From positions 1 to 11,179 of the forward strand of contig WFPZ01000055.1 in assembly GCA_015487335.1 (NCBI GenBank): a stretch of DNA of 11,179 nt, in the 5' to 3' direction. The notes under the pieces are model-generated. The model saw only the letters and a program-made list of their open reading frames with translations. It made no database searches and was not told the DNA's origin. The position numbers were made by a program, and so were the translations under genes. The DNA comes from Paracoccaceae bacterium (GTDB lineage: Bacteria; Pseudomonadota; Alphaproteobacteria; Rhodobacterales; Rhodobacteraceae). This document shows positions 1 to 6,163 of the stretch, piece by piece; position 1 is the first letter of the stretch, and the number at the start of each line of letters is the position of its first letter.

Positions 1-1435
1 CGTGGCGGCAGCCCAGCTGGGCGAGCATGGCGTGTTCGCCGACCGTCTCGACCCCTTCGGCCAGGGTGTCGAGGTTCAGCCGTTCCGCCATGGACAGGAT
101 GGCGGTGACGGTGTTCTGCTGATCGCGGTCCTTGTCGAGGCGGGCGATGAACGAGCGATCGATCTTGATGCGGTCCACTCCGAAACGGCGGATGCCGGCA
201 ATCGCGGCATGGCCGGTGCCGAAATCGTCGAGATCGATCCGGCAACCCAGCTCGGAGAGCGAGCGGATGTTGCGGGTTGTCACGTCATTGTCGGCGTTCG
301 CCACCACGCTTTCGAGGATTTCGACACACAGCCGGTCGGCGGTGAGGCCGAAGCGGTCCAGCTCCCATTGCAGGCGTTCGACAAGTTTCGGATCGGCCAG
401 TTCATCCTGGGAGAAATTCACGGAGACCTGCGGGATGCCGCATTGCCGACTGTCCCAGTCACGCAGGGCGGTGAGAGAATGGTAGAGGATGACCTCGCCA
501 AGACGTTTCATGAGCCCCTGTTCGGCGGCGGCGGGCAGGAAATCGGCCGGAAGGATGACGCCCTTTTCAGGATGCTCCCATCTGGCCAGGGCCTCGAAGC
601 CGGTTATCTCGCCGGTATCGGTGGACACCTGCGGCTGGAACCACGGCCTGATCTGCCCGAGCTCCAGAGCTTCCGCCAGTTCGGAGCTGATGCGCGAACG
701 TTCCGCCGCCATCTGCCGGATTTCCGGCGAATAGGCCCGGATGGAGCCTGCGCCGTTGGCCGCGGCCGTCACCGCGGCGGCGCGCGCGCAGTCCAGAACC
801 GTTTCTCCGTCCGGGGAAGGCGCGCGCCCCGGCACGCAGAAGCCCACCGAGGCCGAGAGGTAAACCCGCGTGGCATCGACCGAGACGGGCTCGGCCAGAG
901 CGGCCTGCATGCGCGCGCCGATCTGCAGCAGGGCCTCCAGATCGGCGCGTCGGGCGGGGGCGAGGACGGCGGCAAAGGCCGGGCCCTCGAGGCGCGCCAC
1001 GAGGTCCTCGTCGCGCAGCGCGGCTTTCAGCCGTTCTCCAGCCCGGCGCAGGAGCAGCGAGGCGGCACGGGGGCCGTACTGCTTTTCCGTGGCGGAGAAA
1101 TCATCCAGCAGAATCACGAAGGCGGCAGTGCTCATGCCGGAGGTCCTGGCCGCAGCCAGATTGCGGTCAAGCGCGGCTACGGCCGCGCCTTCAAGCGGCA
1201 GTTCGGTTTCGCCATCGCGTGGCGCCGTCCAGGCCGGGCCGGTGCCCGAGAACATGCCCGCCACGGCAAACAGCGCCGGCAGCAGCAGGGCGACGAACAC
1301 CAGCAGCCCCTCGCCGCCATACCAGTAGGCCCCGAGCGTGAGGGCGGGCAGGAAGGCGAGGGTCTGCGGCCCCATCAGGGCGGCCCGGAGGCCGTGCCGA
1401 AAGGCGCCGATCTTTTCGTGAATGTCGCTGCGCAT
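1..1435 (-). CDS. Membrane-anchored GGDEF-EAL protein, probable cyclic-di-GMP phosphodiesterase (3' end outside window)
   Basis: 478 codons are visible from ATG at 1435 and the frame runs off the left edge. Residues 25-62 hold two hydrophobic segments, then a GGDEF-like domain (about 85-235) and an EAL domain (from about 250). The GGDEF signature is degenerate: EGPAF at 150-154, so cyclase activity is unlikely. The EAL domain keeps the residues expected of an active enzyme: the EAL glutamate (E281, in FEALARW), N340 (VSVNFS), E372 (VEILES), D403/D404 (LDDFGTG), K424 (IKIDRSF) and E460 (AEGVE). From family knowledge the likely role is hydrolysis of cyclic di-GMP to pGpG at the inner membrane; the degenerate GGDEF may be regulatory (inference). 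The start has a modest GGGGA ribosome site 5 bases upstream and is followed directly by the membrane segments. The gene lies 106 bp beyond the ttcA stop and may have its own promoter, but I found no convincing one. Confidence 0.9.
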   Translation of the reverse strand, partial: MRSDIHEKIGAFRHGLRAALMGPQTLAFLPALTLGAYWYGGEGLLVFVALLLPALFAVAGMFSGTGPAWTAPRDGETELPLEGAAVAALDRNLAAARTSGMSTAAFVILLDDFSATEKQYGPRAASLLLRRAGERLKAALRDEDLVARLEGPAFAAVLAPARRADLEALLQIGARMQAALAEPVSVDATRVYLSASVGFCVPGRAPSPDGETVLDCARAAAVTAAANGAGSIRAYSPEIRQMAAERSRISSELAEALELGQIRPWFQPQVSTDTGEITGFEALARWEHPEKGVILPADFLPAAAEQGLMKRLGEVILYHSLTALRDWDSRQCGIPQVSVNFSQDELADPKLVERLQWELDRFGLTADRLCVEILESVVANADNDVTTRNIRSLSELGCRIDLDDFGTGHAAIAGIRRFGVDRIKIDRSFIARLDKDRDQQNTVTAILSMAERLNLDTLAEGVETVGEHAMLAQLGCRH

Positions 1436-1520
1436 GGCGTTCCCCGATCTGCGTGTCCGGCGCGGGCCGGCTGAGCTGGGGAAAGCCTAGGGGCAGAAAT
1501 TGTCCGGGATGTTAATCTGC

Positions 1521-1557
1521 GCCGGGAAGTTGGCGAGAGTTTTAATCAACTTCCGGC
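1521..1557 (-). repeat. Imperfect inverted repeat spanning the ttcA stop codon (possible 3'-end hairpin)
   Basis: On the minus strand GCCGGAAGTT (1557-1548) pairs with AACTTCCCGGC (1531-1521). The stem is 10 bp with one bulged C and a 16-base loop that contains the TAA stop. It could act as an mRNA 3' stabiliser or a weak terminator, but no U run follows, so a classical intrinsic terminator is not supported. Confidence 0.35.
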
Positions 1558-2381
1558 TTTCTCCGCGCGAGCCCGGCGAAGTCGAACAGTTTCGGGTCCA
1601 GCAGGTGCGAGGGCCGGGCGTTCATCAATGCCCGGAACATCACCTGCCTGCGGCCGGGGCTGTTGCGCTCCCACTCGTCGAGAATCGCCTTGACCTGCTG
1701 GCGTTGCAGCCCGTCCTGGCTGCCGCACAGATTGCATGGAATCACGGGGTAGTTCATGGCCTGGGCGAATTTCGCGCAATCGGCTTCGGCCACATGCGCC
1801 AGCGGGCGGTAGACGAACAGGTCTCCCTCCTCGTTGACCAGCTTCGGCGGCATCGTCGCCAGACGGCCGCCGTGGAAGAGGTTCATGAAGAAGGTTTCAA
1901 GGATGTCGTCGCGGTGATGTCCGAGCACCACCGCCGAACAGCCCTCTTCGCGCGCGATACGATACAGATGCCCCCGCCGCAGCCGTGAGCACAGGGCGCA
2001 ATAGGTGCGCCCTTCGGGGATCTTGTCGACAACCACCGAGTAGGTATCCTGATACTCGATCCGGTGCGGCACCTGCATGCGCTCCAGAAACTCCGGCAGC
2101 ACCGTGGCCGGAAAGCCGGGCTGGCCCTGATCGAGGTTGCAGGCCAGTATCTCCACCGGCAGCAGGCCGCGCCATTTCAGCTCGTACAGGGCGGCCAGAA
2201 GGGTGTAGCTGTCCTTGCCGCCCGAAAGGCAGACCAGCCAGCGCGCGCCGCGTTCGACCATGCCGTAGGCTTCGATCGCCTCGCGCACGTTGCGCACGAT
2301 CCGCTTGCGCAGCTTGCGGAACTCGGTGGTTTTCGGAGCGCCGTGGAAAAGCGGATGGATGTCGTCGGCCTCGTCGAGCAT
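1542..2381 (-). CDS. ttcA: TtcA, tRNA cytidine(32) 2-sulfurtransferase
   Basis: 279 residues, a normal length for TtcA. This PP-loop ATPase activates C32 of certain tRNAs by adenylation and replaces the 2-oxygen with sulfur, using a [4Fe-4S] cluster. The sequence shows the PP-loop SGGKDS (53-58), the CxxC pair C128/C131 (YCALCSR), GHHRDD (155-159 region), and the second pair C216/C219 (PCNLCGSQ). These four cysteines and the PP-loop separate TtcA from TilS and other PP-loop enzymes. The ATG at 2381 has only a weak GGGG ribosome site, but no other start fits the family length. The gene lies 62 bp downstream of a DsrC/TusE-family gene on the same strand and is probably co-transcribed with it. 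An imperfect hairpin covers its stop codon. All key residues appear intact. Confidence 0.96.
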   Translation of the reverse strand: MLDEADDIHPLFHGAPKTTEFRKLRKRIVRNVREAIEAYGMVERGARWLVCLSGGKDSYTLLAALYELKWRGLLPVEILACNLDQGQPGFPATVLPEFLERMQVPHRIEYQDTYSVVVDKIPEGRTYCALCSRLRRGHLYRIAREEGCSAVVLGHHRDDILETFFMNLFHGGRLATMPPKLVNEEGDLFVYRPLAHVAEADCAKFAQAMNYPVIPCNLCGSQDGLQRQQVKAILDEWERNSPGRRQVMFRALMNARPSHLLDPKLFDFAGLARRKPEVD

Positions 2382-2443
2382 GGCCCCGCTTTACAGCCCG
2401 GCAGGCAGGGCGGCAAGGGCCGCTTCCGCCCCGGCGCTTGCGC

Positions 2444-2785
2444 TCAGTAGCCGCCCTTGCGCCGGCTTTCGGGCAGTCCGGCGATGCGCCCGCCCTGCTT
2501 GGACGGGTCGAGCGGGAACAGATCGTAGAGATCCTTCTGCTTCACCTTTTCGCCCCAGGCGGCGCTCATGGCCTTGATGATGGTGCGCGTGTTGGGCTGG
2601 TTCTGGTGGTTGTCGAAATATTCCTCGCGCAGGTAGTTGATGACGTCCCAGTGGCGCTCGGTCAGCTCGCCGATCCCTTCGGCGGCGGCCATGTGGCGGG
2701 CCAGGTCCTCGCTCCAGTCGTCCTGGTTCGTGAGAAAGCCGTTGGCGTCCGTCTCGATGGTTCTGCCCTGAAATTCGAAAGACAT
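2444..2785 (-). CDS. DsrC/TusE-family protein lacking all cysteines
   Basis: 113 residues. The fold signature of the DsrC/TusE/DsvC sulfur-carrier family is clear: an N-terminal DANGFL segment (13-18), DDWSEDLA (22-29), ERHWDVINYLRE (43-54), and a C-terminal arm with KQGGRIAGLP (96-105). In sulfur-relaying members this arm carries a cysteine in KQAC and a penultimate cysteine (GCV/GCI). Here both are glycine (G99 and G112; the end reads KGGY), and the protein contains no cysteine, so it cannot carry a persulfide in the usual way. Published DsrC classifications include a cysteine-free, possibly regulatory group (RspA), which this may match. The start at 2785 is chosen over in-frame ATGs at 2854 and 2824 because an excellent AGGGAGGAA ribosome site precedes it by about 6 bases. 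It sits just upstream of ttcA behind its own predicted promoter. Family assignment is strong; function is unknown. Confidence 0.9.
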   Translation of the reverse strand: MSFEFQGRTIETDANGFLTNQDDWSEDLARHMAAAEGIGELTERHWDVINYLREEYFDNHQNQPNTRTIIKAMSAAWGEKVKQKDLYDLFPLDPSKQGGRIAGLPESRRKGGY

Positions 2786-2835
2786 CGCGCGTTCCTCCCT
2801 GGTTCGGCGGCAGAGATCAATCATTCGTGAAATTG

Positions 2836-2864
2836 CATATACGAAAAACCGCATAAAAGGGCAA
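2836..2864 (-). promoter_or_regulatory. Predicted promoter of the dsrC-like/ttcA unit
   Basis: On the minus strand TTGCCC (2864-2859) and TATATG (2841-2836) are separated by 17 bp, with four of six sigma-70 matches each. The stretch is markedly AT-rich for this genome. It lies in the 93 bp between yidD and the dsrC-like gene and predicts a leader of about 44 bases. Confidence 0.55.
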
Positions 2865-2878
2865 TGCCGGGGGGGAGT

Positions 2879-3148
2879 TCAGGACTTGTCCGCCCTGCCT
2901 TTCCCGGCCTCGTCATGGGCCGGGTCGGCGCCGGGGACCGGATCATAGCCCGAACCGCCAAGGGGGTGGCAGCGCCCGATGCGGCGGATGGCCAGCCAGC
3001 TGCCCTTGATGGCGCCGTGGCGCTCCAGCGCTTCCAGCGCATAGGCCGAGCAGGTGGGCTGGTATCGGCAGCCGTGCCCGACCCAGGGTGAGAACAGCAG
3101 CCGATAGGCGCGCACCGGCAGCGCGACGATATGGGCAAGGGGGGTCAT
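2879..3148 (-). CDS. yidD: YidD, membrane protein insertion efficiency factor
   Basis: 89 residues, typical of YidD. The protein is small and basic with an amphipathic N-terminus (about 5-20). It is thought to sit at the inner face of the inner membrane and assist YidC/Sec-dependent insertion. The conserved core is present: C27 and C33 in CRYQPTCSAYALEALE (27-42), C60 in GRCHPLG, and GGSGYDPVP (64-72). The tail after residue 73 is charged and variable. The ATG overlaps the rnpA stop as ATGA (3148-3145), so the two are translationally coupled. This completes the conserved rpmH-rnpA-yidD order. yidC, often next in other bacteria, is not adjacent here: a DsrC-like gene and ttcA follow instead. 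Confidence 0.95.
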   Translation of the reverse strand: MTPLAHIVALPVRAYRLLFSPWVGHGCRYQPTCSAYALEALERHGAIKGSWLAIRRIGRCHPLGGSGYDPVPGADPAHDEAGKGRADKS

Positions 3149-3564
3149 TTCCCTTTTCCATGCATCTTTTCCAGGGCGCTTCTCAAGTCTTCGAGCAGCA
3201 GCGCGAAGGGGCGTTCCGCCGTTGCCCCGGGCCGCCCGATCAGCACGTAGTCCCAGCCGGGTCGGCCATGGGCGGGCAGCACGAGGCGGGCAGCCTCGCG
3301 CAGGCGGCGCTTGGCGCGGTTGCGGGCTACCGCGTTTCCGACCTTCTTCGAACAGGTGAAGCCCACACGGATGGCCTCTCCGGCCTCGTCGGGGGCGCGC
3401 TTGCGGGCCTGCAGGATGAACCCCGGCATGGCCTGCCGGCGGGCGCGGGCCGCGCGCAGGAAATCGCCGCGCCTGCGCAGCACCTCCAGACGAACGGACA
3501 CCGCCGGCGGCGTCTCTGCGGCCCCGGCGCTTTCGCCTGCCACAGATGCCTCCGGCGGTGTCAT
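3145..3564 (-). CDS. rnpA: RnpA, ribonuclease P protein component
   Basis: 139 residues. The basic protein subunit of RNase P helps the catalytic RNA mature the 5' ends of tRNAs. The family signature is intact: GFTCSKKVGNAVARNRAKRR (68-87), which continues into LRE, with the RNR helix at 81-90. The N-terminal central-cleft element RLEVLRRRGDF lies at 25-35. About 20 Ala/Pro/Glu-rich residues precede the usual start of homology. The first ATG is kept because a GAGG ribosome site lies about 6 bases upstream and the spacing to rpmH (22 bp) is compact, but a GTG at codon 22 is an alternative start. The stop overlaps the yidD start as ATGA. Confidence 0.95.
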   Translation of the reverse strand: MTPPEASVAGESAGAAETPPAVSVRLEVLRRRGDFLRAARARRQAMPGFILQARKRAPDEAGEAIRVGFTCSKKVGNAVARNRAKRRLREAARLVLPAHGRPGWDYVLIGRPGATAERPFALLLEDLRSALEKMHGKGK

Positions 3565-3586
3565 CGGTTGCCTCGTGGAGGAGCGC

Positions 3587-3721
3587 TCAGGCGCTCAGAC
3601 GCTTGCGGCCCCGTGCACGCCGAGCGTTGATGATCTTCCGGCCGGCCTTGGTGGCCATGCGCGCGCGGAAGCCGTGGCGCCGCTTGCGGACCAGGTTCGA
3701 AGGTTGAAAGGTGCGCTTCAT
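3587..3721 (-). CDS. rpmH: Ribosomal protein bL34
   Basis: 44 residues, the normal length of L34, a small, very basic protein of the 50S subunit. The sequence starts MKRTFQPSNLVRKRRHGFRA and ends GRKRLSA, matching L34 along its whole length. The ATG at 3721 follows a GGAGA ribosome site by about 7 bases. It is the first gene of the rpmH-rnpA-yidD unit and lies about 62 bases downstream of a predicted strong promoter's start point. Because it is so short and lies opposite or beside longer shadow frames, automatic gene calling can miss it. Confidence 0.97.
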   Translation of the reverse strand: MKRTFQPSNLVRKRRHGFRARMATKAGRKIINARRARGRKRLSA

Positions 3722-3789
3722 CGCGTTGTCTCCGTCGCAGGCGGCCCAAACCCGCAAAGGTTCGAAGGCCGTGAATGTTCGAAGCCCGG

Positions 3790-3818
3790 TCTTTAGGCCC
3801 TTGCCGGCGGCATGTCAA
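3790..3818 (-). promoter_or_regulatory. Predicted sigma-70 promoter of rpmH-rnpA-yidD
   Basis: On the minus strand there is a perfect -35 box TTGACA (3818-3813), a 17-bp spacer and TAAAGA (3795-3790) as the -10 box. Transcription would start near 3783 and leave a leader of about 62 bases before rpmH. Two TTCGAA palindromes 17 bp apart (3761-3766 and 3778-3783) fall at and just after the predicted start point. In the rest of the 272-bp divergent gap (3722-3993), a weak plus-strand promoter candidate, TTGCCG and TGAAAC 17 bp apart in the stretch ending near 3900, could serve the downstream operon; I do not call it. Confidence 0.7.
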
Positions 3819-3993
3819 TTCGCAGGCGTGCGGTTTTGTGCGACATTGCAGCGGGGCGTTTGCCGTGCGTCTTGCCGTTTTCATCCCGCCTGGCTGAAAC
3901 AGGGCATCACCGCAGATCAATGCCCCGTGAGGGGGCTGTATGATTGCCGGTGCCGGGCGCATGTTGGCACAGGCAAAAAACCGGGGAGAGGAC

Positions 3994-4722
3994 GTGAACG
4001 ATATTGCAAGGCCCGGAAACGGCGGACTCATGCGGCGGCTGCCTCTCGTCGTCATGTTGACGGTGGCGGCCATCGGCACCTTCGTGCTGCGCGATGATCT
4101 GTCTTTCGAGATGCTGCGCGACAACCGCGAGACCCTGATCGCCTTCCGCGATGCAAATTACCTCGGCACGGTGCTGGCCTTCATCGGGGCCTATGTGGCG
4201 ATTGTCGCCTTCTCGCTGCCCGGCGCCACCCTGGCAACGCTTGTCGGGGGGTTCCTGTTTTCCATCTTCCCGGGCGTGCTGTTCAACGTGGTGGCGGCCA
4301 CGGCCGGGGCGTCGGCCATATTCCTGGCCGCGAAATGGGGCCTGGGAGAGCGCCTTGCCGCCCGGATGGAGGCCTCGGACGGGGCCTTGCGGCGGATCAA
4401 GGCCGGGATCGACGAGAACCAGTGGTCGGTGCTGCTGCTGATGCGGCTGGTGCCGGCGGTGCCGTTTTTCGTGGCCAATCTCGCCCCGGCGCTTCTGGGC
4501 GTGCCGCTGTCGAGATACCTCATCACCACGTTTTTCGGCATCATGCCCGGGACGGTTATCTATACCTCCGTCGGCGCGGGGCTGGGCGATGTGTTCGCCC
4601 GCGGCGAATCGCCTGATCCGGGCATCATCTTCGAGCCGGCCATCCTGCTGCCGATCCTCGGGCTTTGCGTGCTGGCGGCCCTGCCGATGGTCCTGCGGCT
4701 CGTCAGGCAGGGGAGGGGCTGA
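3994..4722 (+). CDS. TVP38/TMEM64 family (VTT/DedA-like) integral membrane protein
   Basis: 242 residues from the chosen GTG start. The VTT-domain pattern is clear: a first membrane segment (16-33), a second (56-73), the re-entrant SLPGATLATLVGGFLF region (74-89) with a glycine- and alanine-rich helix after it (92-115), the second signature RLVPAVPFF (151-159) followed by NLAPALLG, FFGIMPGTVIYTSVG (180-194), and a last membrane helix (214-236). Members of this superfamily are implicated in lipid scrambling or membrane transport; no substrate can be read here. The start is set at GTG 3994, which has GGGGAGAG three bases upstream; ATGs at 3940 and 3961 lack ribosome sites, and ATG 4030 is a weaker alternative. 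The flavoenzyme gene begins 3 bp after the stop. In some bacteria the two domains are fused in one protein, so they probably work together. Confidence 0.88.
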   Translation: MNDIARPGNGGLMRRLPLVVMLTVAAIGTFVLRDDLSFEMLRDNRETLIAFRDANYLGTVLAFIGAYVAIVAFSLPGATLATLVGGFLFSIFPGVLFNVVAATAGASAIFLAAKWGLGERLAARMEASDGALRRIKAGIDENQWSVLLLMRLVPAVPFFVANLAPALLGVPLSRYLITTFFGIMPGTVIYTSVGAGLGDVFARGESPDPGIIFEPAILLPILGLCVLAALPMVLRLVRQGRG

Positions 4723-4725
4723 AGG

Positions 4726-6141
4726 ATGGAGCGGATCAGAACCGACATCTGCGTCATCGGCGCGGGCTCGGGCGGGCTGTCGGTGGCTGCGGGGGCCGCG
4801 CAGATGGGCGCCCGGGTGGTGTTGCTGGAAGGCGGCCGGATGGGGGGCGATTGCCTCAATTACGGCTGCGTGCCCTCCAAGGCGCTGCTCGCCGCCGCCC
4901 GGCAGGCCCAGGTGATGGGTGCCGGCGCGCCCTTCGGCATCGCACCGGAGACCCCCCGGGTGGACCATGCCGCCGTTCGCGCGCATGTGAGGCGGGCCAT
5001 CGCCGCCATCGCCCCCCATGACAGCCAGGAGCGCTTCGAGGGGCTCGGAGTTCGGGTGATCCGCGAATACGGGCGGTTCATCTCGCCCGCCGAGGTGCAG
5101 GCCGGCGACGCGGTGATCACGGCGCGGCGTTTCGTGATCGCCACCGGCTCTTCGCCCTTCATTCCCCCGCTGCCGGGGCTGGACGGTGTGCCCTTCCTCA
5201 CCAACGAGACGATCTTCGATCTGGACGAGTGCCCGCGGCACCTGCTGGTGGTGGGCGGCGGGCCGGTCGGGCTGGAGCTGGCCCAGGCCCACCGCAGGCT
5301 TGGCGCGCGGGTGACCGTCATCGAGGGAGAAAGGGCGCTGGGCCGGGACGACCCCGAGCTTGCGGCGATCGTCCTGGAGCGGCTGCGCGGCGAGGGGGTG
5401 GAGATCGCCGAGGGCGCCATGGTTTCGCGGCTTCGCGGCCAGGCCGGTGACATCGAGGCCGTCACCTCTGACGGGCGGGTCTTTCGCGGCTCTCACCTGC
5501 TGATCGCCGCGGGGCGCAAGGCCAATGTCGAGGGCCTGGGGCTCGAGGCGGCGGCGGTGGAGCACGACCGCGCGATCCGGGTCGATTCGGGGATGCGCAC
5601 CACCAACCGGCGCATTCATGCCATCGGTGATGTGACGGGCGGGCCGCAGTTCACCCATGTCGCGAATTACCACGCCGGGGTGATCCTCCGCTCGATGCTG
5701 TTCGGTCTTCCCTCGAAGGCGCGCACCGGCCACATTCCCCGGGTCACCTACACCGACCCGGAGCTGGCTCAGGCCGGGCTCACCGAGGCACAGGCGCGCA
5801 AGCTCCATGGCGGCAGGCTGGAGGTGGTGCGCATCCCCTACGGCGCCAACGACCGCGCCGTGGCCTCGGGCCAGACGACGGGGCTGATCAAGGTGATGGT
5901 GGTGAAGGGCCGCCCGGTGGGGGCCTCCATCGCCGGGGCGCAGGCGGGCGAGCTGATCGGGCTGTGGGCACTGGCGCTGGCCAACAACATGAAGATGTCG
6001 CAGATCGCTGCCATGGTCGCCCCCTATCCCACCCTGGGCGAGATCAGCAAGCGGGCGGCAGGGGCCTATTTCTCGCCGCGACTGTTTGATAGTCATGTGG
6101 TCAAACGCGTAGTGGGCTTCGTGCAAAGGGTATTGCCCTGA
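4726..6141 (+). CDS. FAD-dependent pyridine nucleotide-disulfide oxidoreductase (dihydrolipoamide dehydrogenase/mercuric reductase-like)
   Basis: 471 residues, the normal length for this family. Landmarks in order: FAD-binding VIGAGSGG (10-17), redox-active disulfide C43/C48 in GDCLNYGCVPSK, ATGS (140-142 region), NAD(P)-binding VVGGGPVGLE (175-184) with E200 ending the second strand (favouring NADH), the second FAD motif AIGDVTGG (299-306), and a C-terminal dimerisation domain. The base that is normally histidine in HPTxxE is tyrosine here: APYPTLGE, Y434 with E439. That argues against true dihydrolipoamide dehydrogenase or glutathione reductase chemistry. There is no N-terminal heavy-metal domain and no C-terminal vicinal cysteine pair, so it is not a classical MerA. 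It is the second gene of a three-gene cluster, 3 bp after the VTT-domain gene, with ribosome site GGGGAGG overlapping that gene's end. The electron acceptor is unknown; a membrane-linked disulfide or quinone is a guess. Confidence 0.9.
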   Translation: MERIRTDICVIGAGSGGLSVAAGAAQMGARVVLLEGGRMGGDCLNYGCVPSKALLAAARQAQVMGAGAPFGIAPETPRVDHAAVRAHVRRAIAAIAPHDSQERFEGLGVRVIREYGRFISPAEVQAGDAVITARRFVIATGSSPFIPPLPGLDGVPFLTNETIFDLDECPRHLLVVGGGPVGLELAQAHRRLGARVTVIEGERALGRDDPELAAIVLERLRGEGVEIAEGAMVSRLRGQAGDIEAVTSDGRVFRGSHLLIAAGRKANVEGLGLEAAAVEHDRAIRVDSGMRTTNRRIHAIGDVTGGPQFTHVANYHAGVILRSMLFGLPSKARTGHIPRVTYTDPELAQAGLTEAQARKLHGGRLEVVRIPYGANDRAVASGQTTGLIKVMVVKGRPVGASIAGAQAGELIGLWALALANNMKMSQIAAMVAPYPTLGEISKRAAGAYFSPRLFDSHVVKRVVGFVQRVLP

Positions 6142-6163
6142 GGCGCAGCCCCGAGGGAGGGCC

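Noticed and set aside
2..1474. Plus-strand 490-codon open frame
   Set aside because: Antisense shadow of the GGDEF-EAL gene; the minus strand has recognisable domains and catalytic motifs, this frame has none.
3940..3993. Longer N-terminus for the VTT protein from ATG 3940 or 3961
   Set aside because: No ribosome site before either ATG, whereas GTG 3994 is directly preceded by GGGGAGAG.
3561..4124. Minus-strand 187-codon frame across rpmH
   Set aside because: It overlaps rpmH in another frame; the L34 frame at 3587-3721 is unmistakable.
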